64,000 nucleotides of DNA, from the NCBI GenBank assembly GCA_964036155.1, contig OZ038422.1:77275201-77339200 (forward strand), read 5' to 3'. This DNA comes from Diploscapter coronatus. Its lineage: Eukaryota; Nematoda; Chromadorea; Rhabditida; Rhabditidae. Shown here piece after piece: positions 1 through 10,208 of this stretch. The translations under genes and the position numbers were made by a program. Within the stretch, counting starts at the first letter, position 1, and each line of letters opens with the position of its first letter. Below the pieces are notes generated by a model that saw only the letters and a program-made list of their open reading frames with translations, searched no databases and was not told where the DNA came from.

Positions 1-161
1 ATTTTAAAAAAATCGGAGTCGGAGTCGGAACTTCCGCAACAGCCCTGCTTACAACCCTTGTAAGTGACTAGAAGGCTTGTGAGCTATGTTGTAAATTGCC
101 CAATTTACCATGGAAAATTTACTTACAAGAGTTGTAAATTGAACTTGAGTCCAAGCCCAGA

Positions 162-246
162 TACAGTGATCGAAGAACTAAGTATGTAGATTGATAGTTG
201 CGATTACGGTAATGGTGAAATTAATCTGATTTGTTTTTTTTTTCGA
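162..246. repeat. Dispersed repeat, copy 1
   Basis: About 85 bases beginning TACAGTGATCGAAGAACT closely match 6261-6345, with a few substitutions and a T-tract of variable length. The copy ends just before the TTAA that bounds the foldback element at 260. The rest of 1-259 holds only short palindromes around TTGTAA and no gene that I can see. Confidence 0.7.
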
Positions 247-259
247 TAGAAACATGAAT

Positions 260-2282
260 TTAAGAGTGAATGTCAGTAAGGACCAAAGTCTGTGTTTCCG
301 GGGGTCCGTCGATTTGGCTGATTTACATATATATTGTTCAGTTTTTCACGCTAATTCTCGTGGTGCTATTCGTTTTTCATAAAAATGATCGTATGCAGGA
401 TTACGGTAGCTTGAAGTTTTGAGAAATCCGACCTCGGGAAAAAATTCATAACTTCCTTATTTGTGGGCCAAATCGAACGGGGTTTTCAACATTGAATAGC
501 CCACGAAAAACGCTACAAATAATGTAACTACGACCACCTGCTACGATCAATGATTTCCCGCCAAAAATTTTATTTCCGAAAATTTGACCCTGGTCGACTG
601 CAGTTTTTCAATTTTTTACCCCGATTAGAGTTCCGTCCCCAAGCTGGAAATTGGTTTATTTTGTAGAGAATTAAATTCTACATCTAAATATATAAAAATC
701 TTCAAAAAAAAGGGTAGTCGAAACCACGAAAAATGCGTAAAACTAGTACATTCTTATATAGGATGTCAAAATTTGATCCCCTATAAATTTCTTATTTGTA
801 GACCAAATCGAATTTAGTGTTTTGTGTTAGATAGCCCATGAAAAACTCTACAAATAATGTAACTATAACCACCTGCTACGACCAACAACTTCTCGCCAAA
901 ATTTTAAAATCCGAAAAAAATTCGAAAATGTGTTTCTTACCTGGTCGCGGTTTTTCGATTTTTTACCCAAATTAGAGTTCCGTCCCCAAGCTGGAAATTG
1001 GCTTATTTTATAGAGAATTAAATTCTCCATCTGAATATATAAAAATCTTCAAAAAAGAGGGTAGTCGAAACCACGAAAAATGCGTCCGAACGTGTAAAAT
1101 CAGGGTGATTATTCCATAGTTCTAACTTTGACCCCTCACAACTCTTATTTTTGGACCAAATTTCATAATTCTTTTTTTTTTATTTTGTAGATCTTACCGA
1201 GGAGAATATAGCAAAAATAAAAATAAAATTTTTAGAAATTAATTTTGGCGAGAAAAAATTACCCTAAGTTACCCTATATACCCGTACTACGTTTACGCGT
1301 AAATGATGTCAGAAAAATTTCTTCTTCCAGTATGTTGTGTAGATGGACATGGTGAACAACTTTCGTTCGAAGACTGACCTCGGATTCACATTCGTATGAG
1401 CTCCAGAATTTTTTGAAGTTCAATGACTAATTATTGCAAAGTGCCGTTTTGACAGTAAATTTCAAAAGTTCATATTTCCCTGTGTGTGCATATTCGAGAA
1501 TAAGTTCTGAAACAAAAGTTGATCAACTTGAAGAGCTCTACAAGATTTCATAGAAAACTTCGATGCTGACTCAAATTACATTTGTAAACACAGTACGGAT
1601 ATATAGGGTAACTTAGGGTAATTTTTCCTGTCAAAAAATAATTCTTAAAAAATGTATTCTTATTTTTATGACGTTTTTCTGCTCAATGTCTACAAAATAA
1701 AAAAATAATCATTGAATTTGGTTCAGAAATAAGGAAGTTATGAGGGGTCAAAGTTGATACTATGCAATAATCACCCTGGTTTTACGTGTTCGGGCGCATT
1801 TTTCGTGGTTTCGACGACCTTTTTTTTTGAAAATTTTTACATATTCAAATGCAGAATTCAATTCTCTACAAAATAAACCAATTTCCAGCTTGGGGACGGA
1901 ACTCTAATCGGGGTAAAAAATTGAAAAACTGCAGTCGACCAGGGTCAAATTTTCGGAAATAAAATTTTTGGCGGGAAATCATTGATCGTAGCAGGTGGTC
2001 GTAGTTACATTATTTGTAGAGTTTTTCGTGGGCTATCCAATGTTGAAAACCCCGTTCGATTTGGCCCACAAATAAGGAAGTTATGAATTTTTTCCCGAGG
2101 TCGGATTTCTCAAAACTTCAAGCTACCGTAATCCTGCATACGATCATTTTTATGAAAAACGAATAGCACCACGAGAATTAGCGTGAAAAACTGAACAATA
2201 CATGTGTAAATCAGCCAAATCGACGGACCCCCGGAAACACCCCTTTGCTAAGACTTTGGTTTTTCCTGACATTCACTCTTAA
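260..2282. mobile_element. 2.0 kb foldback element flanked by TTAA (piggyBac-like MITE)
   Basis: A long inverted repeat. The left end after TTAA (260-263) reads GAGTGAATGTCAG and the right end is its complement before TTAA (2279-2282). The arms pair over long stretches: 290-440 with 2100-2245, 481-660 with 1850-2085, and 1255-1290 with 1590-1626, leaving a loop of about 300 bases. No transposase frame is present. TTAA target duplication is the hallmark of piggyBac elements, so this is inferred to be a non-autonomous piggyBac-type element. The left arm has an extra duplicated segment that the right arm lacks. Confidence 0.8.
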
Positions 2283-2537
2283 GAGTGAATGCCAGTAAAA
2301 AACCAAAGTCCTAGTAAAGAGCTATAAACAGGGGTCCTCAAATCGGGTTGATTTTCACATATTTTGTTAGTTTTTCACTCTGATTCTCATGGTGATAACC
2401 GATTTTCGAAAAACGAATAGCACCATGAGAATCAGCGTGAAAAACTGTATAATATACGTGAAAATCAACCAAATCGACGGATCCCTGTTCTGCACTCCTT
2501 TCTTATGACTTTGATTTCTCCTGACATCCACTCTTAA
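2279..2537. mobile_element. 255-base foldback MITE flanked by TTAA, same family as its neighbour
   Basis: Starts GAGTGAATGCCAG after TTAA (2279-2282) and ends with the near-complement before TTAA (2534-2537). The interior is palindromic: CACTCTGATTCTCATGGTG near 2375 pairs with CACCATGAGAATCAGCGTG near 2421. The termini match those of the 2 kb element, and the central TTAA is shared by the two. Confidence 0.8.
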
Positions 2538-2892
2538 TTCGGTACACAATATATTATAAGTATGAAACATTTATAGAATCATCTGAGCTCTGCAATTTAT
2601 TTCATATCCAATTATTCAGCTGAAAGATAACTACCATACTAAAATAATAGTGTCTTCAAACAGTGAAAGAAGAAAAGTAGGAAAATCGATAACGGTGTTT
2701 AGTATCAGGTTTAGCTAGAAATTTTCTAAAACTCGGAATAAAGTTGGATGAAGAAATTATTAGGTAATGAACGAATTTAAACATCGATAACAATATTTGA
2801 CGGAAATTTTTATTTTTCGCTATATCCACTGTAGAGTAGTATTTGAAATGGTCTCCATCTTTAAACTTTGGCATTATATTTAGTCCTAGTCA

Positions 2893-5850
2893 CTATTCAA
2901 CAGCTGTAATTTCACTCCTACGAAGAGTTAAAGTAAATTGAGGAGGGTATTTCAGTTGATTTATCACACTGCCAGAATGGTTTACAGATGAATTGTTGTC
3001 GTGAGCTTTAATTCTACCCATTCCCAGGCGCTGGAGAACTTCCAATCTAAAATAATGCGATTTCGATATAATGTTTGTTAGTGGAAGTTAATGTGGATAT
3101 TTAATTAACGGATCCTTGTTTTAACTACATTATGTTTTAATATTGTCGATTGTAAACGAGGTGTCCATTGCTTAGTGCCCTTCGCAACAGGGAAGGTGCG
3201 AAACGCGCCGCGTCCTCATGCGTTGCGGCTTTCGTTGTGAAAAGCATTTCTCACACAAGATTCTGATTTTCCGTCGGAATTTCGCAATTATCCGCTAATT
3301 AATGACAATTAGTGCTAATTATGATTAGATTATCGACTGTTGAGTGAAAACGCTCTTTATCTCATTTTTAGCGATTTCTAGACGATTTATTGAAATTTGA
3401 ACATTTTTATGAGTTTCTTCGACAGAACTTTTAAAATTATCGATAATTGGTAGATATTTAGAGAATCATTACAGACACAGACTTCAATTTCATCTTATTC
3501 CGTGTTTTTCGTAATTTTTCGTGAGTTTTTTTGCCTCGTTTTTCAATAAAATGATTTCTTGAACATAGTTTTTAGGCATGAGCAAGTCCTACCATTTGAG
3601 TGCCGCCCTGCAACGAGCCCCTCCAAATTAGCGCCACCGTTCTGTAGAATAAAATCATTAAAAATGTTTAAATTTCAATAAATCGTCTAGAAATCGCTAA
3701 AAACGAAATAAAGGGACAAATTTTCACTCAACAATCAATAATCTAATCATAATTGGCGTTAATTGCCATTAATTAGCGGATAATTGCGAAATTCCGACGG
3801 AAAATCCGAATCTTGTGTGAGAAATGCTTTTCACAACGAAAGCCGCAACGCATGAGGACGCGACGCGTTTCGCACCTTCCCTGTTGCGAAGGGCACTAAG
3901 CAATGGACACCTCGTTTACAATCGACAATACTTATATTTCAACTCAAAATTCATAAACAATTTATCGTTTTATTTTTGAATCCTTCAGTATTCCAACCTT
4001 GCTTCCTTTGAAGATGCGAACATAATAAATGGAGGCGAAAGAGATCGAAAATCTATACTCCAAAAGGTAGAACTGAGAATTTTTTGGTCCAACACACTAT
4101 CTCCTATGAAAAGGGCATAAAGTCGAAGTATTTGTTGGACACACATGATGCCACTCGCAAGAAAAGTCCAGAGTGTGTAGAAAAGCATTCCCTGAAACGA
4201 GCACGGATTTTCTTGCACTGGTTTCTGTCGAAATATGTAAAAGAAGTAAAATGATAAGCTCGGAACAAGAGTCGGATTTTTGCATTCAACGTTTTAGAAA
4301 ACACCCAATGTTGAATTCTTGGCTCATTAAAAAGTCATAAATTCTCCGATATCATTCCCCCTTTATAGATCGCTCAAGTTCTTTTTTCAAGAATATGTTC
4401 AATTCACAACTAGTCTTACCTTTTCACTCGATTGAATATTGATTCCATTTCGCTTTTTGTATTTAATTAAAGCATCGATGGTCATTAGATTAAGTGGCGT
4501 TGCGATCAATAAATAGCCAAATATCAGAATTCCTATTGATAATCTTGATACCTGGAAATTCTGCATTACATTCAAATAATTTGATTGCATACTAAATAGC
4601 TAATTCCTAAAGAGGTCCCAAGAAGAACTGATTCATCGTCAATATAGGTAATTTTATAGCCTCTGAAATACATGAACATGTAGTAGATTTCAGGGAATAT
4701 GCTATGTGAAAATATCGCCACAATGATCACATTTCTAGTCCACATCTAAAATCCTTTCGTTCTTTAATGATAATTTCAAGGTTGGAAAATGCTGCATGAT
4801 TCTATAGAGCGTCGTCATCCTTTTCCTCTAGACAAAAAAGAGAAGGCGTAACGGTTTAAAAGGGACGTTAGAGAAGACGTAACAGGAGATAGCATTGAAA
4901 GGAAGCGAAACGAAAACCGCGCGGTATTTACGAGATATCAGAAATAATAAAGCTACGATAACCCCACCTTCTCATGCTTTAAAGGGTACTTTATGGCTGT
5001 GTAGCGATTGAGAGTCAACAGGAAATTTCCAATGATGTATCCCGATCCAACGGCCGTTGAAATCTGGGGAATTAGTTTTGCAACGGGAAGTAGTCCAATT
5101 GAAATAGGACATATTCCGCAGATGAAACGCCGCAGAACTGCGTTTATGATGACTGAAAAGATGTTGCAGATTCCTGCAAAATGAAATTTTAAGGAAATCA
5201 TATAGTACGCAACGAAATGCGGAATTCGTAAACATTAATGCAGTTCTAAATATTTTCTACTGCAGAGTAAATTTTGAAATCGCTAAAATACAAAAGGCAA
5301 AGTTTCAAAAGACTTTCTGTGACAACCCGAAAGCACTTTTTTTATCTATGTATGAAAACTGTTCTATATTGTTTGACAATTATTTTATCATTATCATAAT
5401 TTAGATGGCCTGTACTCTCGACAAATAAAGGTAGACTCTTATTCGAGCTGATCTTGTGCATTCCAGTAAGAATGGTCCACATTAAAGCTTTCGGAGAACC
5501 GTAGTTGCTCACTCCGCATAATTTCTGTTACAACTTTTATGCAAGATTCTAATTTCTCAAATAGATTTTTCAAGCAAAAAAATGCAAAGAGTATCTACGA
5601 GAAGCGTCTTCTGTATTTCTATTATTCGCAGCATTTAAGTAATTAAAATAAATGCAAATAAACCTGTAGAAATGAATAGAATGTAGAATGCTGAACGAAA
5701 GAGGGGATTTTTAGAAGTTAGTAGTATGTAAATATTCCAAAGGTAAATTATAGACCCGATAATTTCAATCAAATCTTGAGTACTGAATGGTCCCGAACCA
5801 AGTTGAGCAGGAATAGAAGAATTCGTGCCGTTAGAAATATCGCTAGACAT
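2893..5850 (-). CDS. Nematode serpentine chemoreceptor (srg superfamily, srv-like)
   Basis: Six exons join in phase: 5850-5664, 5173-4968, 4745-4593, 4551-4420, 4191-3998 and 3046-2893, giving 341 aa. The product would be a seven-transmembrane G-protein-coupled receptor in the plasma membrane, probably of sensory neurons. Visible signatures are an extracellular N-terminus with N-glycosylation sites (SNGTNSS), NPLFRSAFYILF after TM1, LNRYTAIKYPLKHEK after TM3, TPLNLMTIDALIKYKKRNG after TM5, and SPPFIMFASSKEAR at the end of TM7. These are typical of the Srg/Srv families. The start is the second in-frame Met of exon 1; another Met lies 20 codons upstream. The last intron contains a 790-base foldback element. 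If that intron is retained, translation stops after LEY at 3985, 50 residues short. The exact subfamily is uncertain. Confidence 0.82.
3141..3930. mobile_element. 790-base foldback element with TA ends
   Basis: Arms of about 270 bases: 3141-3412 pairs with 3652-3930. Ends read TATTGTCGATTGTAAACGAG and its complement. The TA at each end suggests a Tc1/mariner-type target duplication. No coding capacity. It sits in the last intron of the chemoreceptor. The terminal 19 bases resemble those of the element at 7922-8117. Confidence 0.78.
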
Positions 5851-5979
5851 TGGGAGTTTTAATTGATATGAGGATTTGAATGAGTCAATTACAATTCTGC
5901 AATTCTGCAATTTTAAATCATATTAACTTAATTTTGATATACATCTTGCAATCCCAGTATAGTTCAGTTTTATCATAAT

Positions 5980-6071
5980 AGGCTCAGAAAAAGGCACCAC
6001 TTTTTCTAAGAAATAGTATGAGGAAGCAAGAGAAGAAAAGAAAAACGATGCCTTTTTCTAGGAGCCTCATA
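5980..6071. repeat. Short inverted-repeat element
   Basis: GGCTCAGAAAAAGGCA at 5981-5996 is inverted as TGCCTTTTTCTAGGAGCC near 6048-6065, with a 3-base bulge. About 90 bases in total. The rest of 5851-6260, upstream of the chemoreceptor, shows no gene. Confidence 0.4.
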
Positions 6072-6260
6072 ACAGATGTGTCCTTTTAATGAATGAATCT
6101 CCATGGAAATAATTAAATGTGACTATAGTTTGAGAATCAAAAAGATGTAGCAACTTAAGACTCGAAGAAAAAATCATAAGAACTTAACATAGACGACAAA
6201 CATGTTACTATCCTACCATAGATAATTATAACACATATACCCTATATGTTTACAGACAGG

Positions 6261-6345
6261 TACAGTGATCGAAGAACCAAGTATGTAGATTAATAGTTGC
6301 GATTACGATAATCGTGAAATTAATCTGATTTGGTTTTTTTTGATA
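6261..6345. repeat. Dispersed repeat, copy 2
   Basis: The partner of 162-246. The two copies share TGATCGAAGAAC, AAGTATGTAGATT and GTGAAATTAATCTGATTTG, and then diverge after GATAGAAA. Confidence 0.7.
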
Positions 6346-6363
6346 GAAAATATCGCAACCACT

Positions 6364-6590
6364 TGTGACGTTTTAATTTCCTCGGTGTTTTATCTAGAAT
6401 GAATAATATGTCTAGACGGATCCGAGTTTTATCGAGATTCAATTCTTATTAATTTATCGCAATACCATATTTATCCCCGTCTATATAAGGGCCCTTCGCT
6501 TATTGTTCTTATTATTATTCATCGTCTTGGTCACACCTTCTACACTAACTGTCGGATAATAAATACTACTAACTATACTCGAGCACGACA
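6364..6590 (+). mobile_element. Possible solo LTR
   Basis: The segment begins TGTGACG and ends CACGACA. It contains a TATA box (TATATAAGGG near 6482) and, about 75 bases later, an AATAAA signal (near 6559), the order expected in a retrotransposon LTR. No flanking target duplication is evident and no second LTR or pol frame is seen, so this is tentative. Confidence 0.3.
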
Positions 6591-6592
6591 GA

Positions 6593-6835
6593 AAATTTTA
6601 TTCTCTACAAAATAACCCCATTTCCAGCTTGGGTTCGAAACTATAATTTGGGTAAAAATCGAAAAACTGCAGTTGGTAGGGGTTGAATTTTCGGAAATTG
6701 AATTTTTGGCAGAAACCTGTTGATCGGAACAAATGGTCGTGGTTACATTATTTGTAGAGTTTTTCATGGGTTATCCAATGCTGAAACCCCCATTCGATTT
6801 GGTCCAGAAATAAGAAAGTTATCAATTTTTGAAAC
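6593..6835 (+). repeat. Fragment of the 2 kb foldback element family
   Basis: Diverged copy of 1851-2085, for example CTCTACAAAATAACCCCATT, CATTTCCAGCTTGGG and TACATTATTTGTAGAGTTTT. It has no terminal inverted repeats of its own, so it is an old fragment or a relative of the right arm. Confidence 0.75.
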
Positions 6836-6885
6836 TTTTCTTAAATATCAAAAATGAACTTTACAAAAAAAAAGTAAGTGGTTTT

Positions 6886-7238
6886 ATGGGTATGGGTAAT
6901 TGGTTTCGACTCAAGAGTTATACCAAACAAAACTCTAACGTAGGGAGAGTGCCATGCAAAAAGCCGTACTCAATTTGGATGAAAAATAAAAAGGCTATTC
7001 AAAAAGTAAATTGGAAAGGTAATTTTAAACACCCTGTACTAAATGGGTAACGGCAGAAGAGTATTTAGGGAGCAAAGAAGTCAAAACCCGTACTGATCCG
7101 GAGGATACAGAATTCTTGACAGGTATGCTTGAATTAGTTTATTCCGAAATTTATTTGAAACGGAATAAAATTGCAGAAAGCACTTCCGCTGATTTCTACG
7201 GATACTTTGGCTCCGTACCAAACGGTATTTTATTCTAG
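6886..7238 (+). CDS. Unrecognised small two-exon gene
   Basis: Exon 1 (6886-7018) joins exon 2 (7057-7238) across a 38-base intron with a GGAAAG/GTAATT donor and CGGCAG acceptor, keeping the frame open for about 104 aa. Exon 2 alone reads as a plausible protein (DPEDTEFLTGMLELVYSE, then SADFYGYFGSVPNGILF and stop). The frame is open upstream to an ATG at 6829, which lies in the repeat fragment, so the Met at 6886 is preferred. I do not recognise the family. It could be the 3' remnant of a larger gene cut by the repeat. Confidence 0.4.
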
Positions 7239-7475
7239 AAAAATTCACTAGTGAAATATGATATTTCTTCATTTAGACTACGACAACATGAGCTGCTAAT
7301 ATACTAATAATGAATCACTGCTGAATGATATTCTTTATTGGAAAATAGACAATTCTAGTATGACTTGATAATAATGTTTAACAAGAAGAATACAAAAATA
7401 TATTACCACAAAAAATGACAGAAGTCGAGAAAAATGATGCTTATAGTTGAAAAAAGTATGAGAATCAAGACGCAT

Positions 7476-8453
7476 CTAGTTTGGTCGCTTGCAAACCAAC
7501 GGTAGTTTTTTAGTGATGCAGTTCCCAGCCACCCATTCTCCATCCTTGAGTCGCATAAACACACACTTGTTCTTGTCGGGGTGATCCGGCTCATCTAAAA
7601 TTGGTATATTGAGTTATAATTCGTAAGGGAACTAACTCATATTTATTGACAGTAAAAACATTGTCATTATTGTGAATAATCGACTGCTTGAGACGAAAGA
7701 CGCTTCTTTTATTTCGTCTCAAGCTATCGGCCATTTCCAGGTTGTCGTAATTTAGTGATTTAGCCAATTTCTCTACCTTTCTTCCAATTAGTATATTTGA
7801 GTGGGGAGCCGTCAATCCAATGATAATTTCCACTTGTCGCATTCAGACTCGTCAATCCGATGTAGACCTCGTCCCAGTAATCAAGTTTGAAGGTTTTCAT
7901 CATATCTGTGTTTTAAATAAGTATTGTCCATTGTAAATGACAAAGCCATCGCATACTGTTCGAGGCAGAGGCGATGGTGCGAGTCGCGAGTGAAAATAGT
8001 GTAGCCAGAGAAAAGACAGCGAGAAAGTCAGAGACCAGAGGCAACGAAAAGCTCGCACCTTCCCTTTTTCCGCTAGAGAGAGAGAGAGAGAGAACTTCTC
8101 ATTTACAATGGACAATAAATATTTTGGAAAATAACAAACTAGCCTTACTGTGGATGAATTTATTTTCATCGTCGCTGAAAATGAATAATTTAAAATTTGA
8201 AATGAACAATTAAGGCTTACCTCCAAATCGAAGCAAGATGTCCGTCAAACAAATCGCAAAAAACCCTCGGCTTCTTTAAAATTGGACGGAGGTTGATCAG
8301 TTGCGAAATAACAGCTAAAGTCAATAATCGTATACAGTCGAAGAAAATTTATTACTTATTCTTGAATTTGGTATCTAAAAACGATGAGCAGGCATCGTAT
8401 AATTTGATATCGACGAATAAGAATGCAGAAATAACGGTTAGAAGAAGCTTCAT
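7476..8453 (-). CDS. Secreted C-type lectin, single CTLD, with a frameshift in exon 2
   Basis: Exons 8453-8356, 8314-8221, 8174-8149 (26 bases), 7905-7777 and 7594-7476. Exon 1 encodes a signal peptide (MKLLLTVISAFLFVDI). The rest is a C-type lectin-like domain: NNCYFATDQPPSNFKEAE, DLFDGHLASIW, DEVYIGLTSL, WIDGSPLKYTNW and, at the end, CVFMRLKDGEWVAGNCITKK followed by LVCK. The cysteines expected for the fold are present. Between GFKEAE-type and CDLFDGHL-type sequence the frame slips by one base in a run of six T, so the domain is read in two frames. This is either a recent pseudogene or an assembly error. The C-terminal calcium-binding motif is not canonical. A 196-base MITE lies in the third intron, and AATAAA (7334-7339 complement) follows the stop. 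Confidence 0.78.
7922..8117. mobile_element. 196-base MITE with TA ends
   Basis: Ends read TATTGTCCATTGTAAATGA and its exact complement. The ends resemble those of the 3141-3930 foldback (one or two changes in 17), and an internal GCACCTTCCCT is also shared. An (AG)n tract lies at 8074-8093. Inserted in the third intron of the lectin gene. Confidence 0.8.
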
Positions 8454-8871
8454 CGTTCTAGAATTGTGATGATTGTCGTAATGCTAGAAGTTATTGCTGA
8501 AATAACTGAATCTTGGAGATCAAAAATAGGCATGGACTGCAAATGGCTTTACAAAATTCATAATTTTCACTATTGTAGACTTCAATTTTGGGTGACTGAA
8601 AAGAAGCTGAGAAAGAAACTATTTTAGGTCAATGTCTCTTTTCTGCATGCGATCCTCATGAAAATCGTGCATTACTTGTGCATTTTTCATAATTTTTGAT
8701 TAGACATTAGGATGCTGAGAGTTCTTGAAAAAGTTTCATCGTCGTTTAAACGAAAAGAAAGGAGTGAAAATTATGATCAGAATTGGGGCTTTAAATAATG
8801 GCGAATGTGCATACGTGATCAGATAAGGATTATTTCAGATGATTCTGGCAAAACTACTTTATGGTTGATAA

Positions 8872-8923
8872 CAGGGCCGGGCGGAATTATAAATTTTGCT
8901 TTTCAGAATTCTGCCCGGCCCTG
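8872..8923. mobile_element. 52-base hAT-type MITE with perfect 8-base target duplication
   Basis: CAGGGCCGGGC at the left end is inverted at the right as GCCCGGCCCTG, and both sides are flanked by GTTGATAA (8864-8871 and 8924-8931). CAGGG ends and an 8-base duplication are typical of hAT transposons. The rest of 8460-9290 shows no gene. Confidence 0.82.
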
Positions 8924-9299
8924 GTTGATAATAAATTTCTAAATAAAGATAATAATTTTGTGTCAATGGTGTTGAAATGAATTAGGATTGGGCGAAAGTA
9001 ACATGATTTTATGATTGAAAGATCGCACGAACTGTGATAAGAATGAACGAACCGAATTAATTTTCTCGTCTTGAACAAAACATAGGTTTGATGTCTATGA
9101 ATACGCATGCATATGATAAGGAAGTTCACTCTAGTACCTTATCATTTTTCGTGCCAAATTATAATTATTTATTCATATTAACTTCCATAATTCGCAATAA
9201 AGGTTCTATGAGAACAGAAATAACAAGACCTTGAAATTATAAATCAGAAACTTTGTAACTGCATCGTCACATCGATAAATAAAAAATTTTCTAGCCTTT

Positions 9300-9550
9300 T
9301 TCCTCACTAGGTGAGATCGGCTATCCTCAGTCCATCATGGAACAATCGGCTTATCCTAGCCACGCAGGACTAGTTGCCCATCTCGAGGACAGATTTGTGT
9401 TGTGCGTAACAGCCGAGATATTATTAGACAAATTTTTCGTGGTTTTATCCACTACCAACATTTCTTAACCCCCTTGGTTTGGGTAGGAGCGGGGCGAACC
9501 TGAGGCCCTAGCTGTAGGCAGTAACACAGCCACTGCGTTAGGCCACCACT
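9300..9550 (-). mobile_element. tRNA-derived SINE
   Basis: On the minus strand, 9549-9482 has a box A-like TGGCCTAACGCAGTGGC and, about 35 bases on, a box B-like GGTTCGCCCC, the internal RNA polymerase III promoter of a tRNA. Acceptor-stem pairing is not convincing, and the sequence runs on into a tail of about 180 bases, so a SINE is preferred to a tRNA gene. Confidence 0.5.
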
Positions 9551-10112
9551 AATTACATACTCTACCAAATAATTACCTAAAAATGTTGTTATCTAGTAAG
9601 TTTGCGATAGATTGATATCGAATTACGTTCTTCTTGATGTATAACCACATTCAATATATCATAAATCATCAACTCTCGATGCGTACCGTGTACCGCGTCA
9701 TCTAACATTCATCAGCATGACATATGTTAATATTGAACTACGTAAAATGAAGATTCTGCGAAGTAGTGGCATTTAGAGTTGATTGATTATTTTCACATAT
9801 TGCCAATCATAAATGATTTGGTATTATTTTCATATCTAAAATTCAATATTTTTGACGTACTTCAGAATCTTAATTTTCTTGATGCCATTGGTGTAGAATT
9901 ACCCCCACATGTTATACATATTCTAAAAACTGATGAAATTTACAACAAAATGAGTTTTTTTTATTTGATAACTTTCTATTCACTAAATTTTCAGCAAAAA
10001 ATTTTTAATATGGCGCAATATGCTAATTTCGGTCACTTGCAAAGCTCGAAATGATCCCTAATAGCCTTTTAACTCTCCATATATGAATTATTTAACAAAT
10101 GTTCACTTCGGT

Positions 10113-10167
10113 TTTCATGAAAACCTTCATAAGTACTCAAGCTTCGTTTCATCAATTCTTATATATA
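10113..10167 (+). promoter_or_regulatory. Core promoter of the Hsp70 gene
   Basis: A TATA box (TATATATA, 10160-10167) lies 42 bases before the ATG. Upstream, TTCATGAA followed by TTC (about 10115-10129) resembles a heat-shock element with one mis-spaced unit, so heat induction is possible but not shown. The stretch 9551-10112 holds only weak open frames. Confidence 0.4.
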
Positions 10168-10208
10168 GGGTAATTTTGAATTTCATAAGCAATTCAACAG
10201 CTTCAACA

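Noticed and set aside
9779..10054. Possible small gene before the Hsp70
   Set aside because: A splice-like version exists (donor after INDL, acceptor before NLNFLDAIG), but there is no ATG and the joined frame stops early; at best a fragment.
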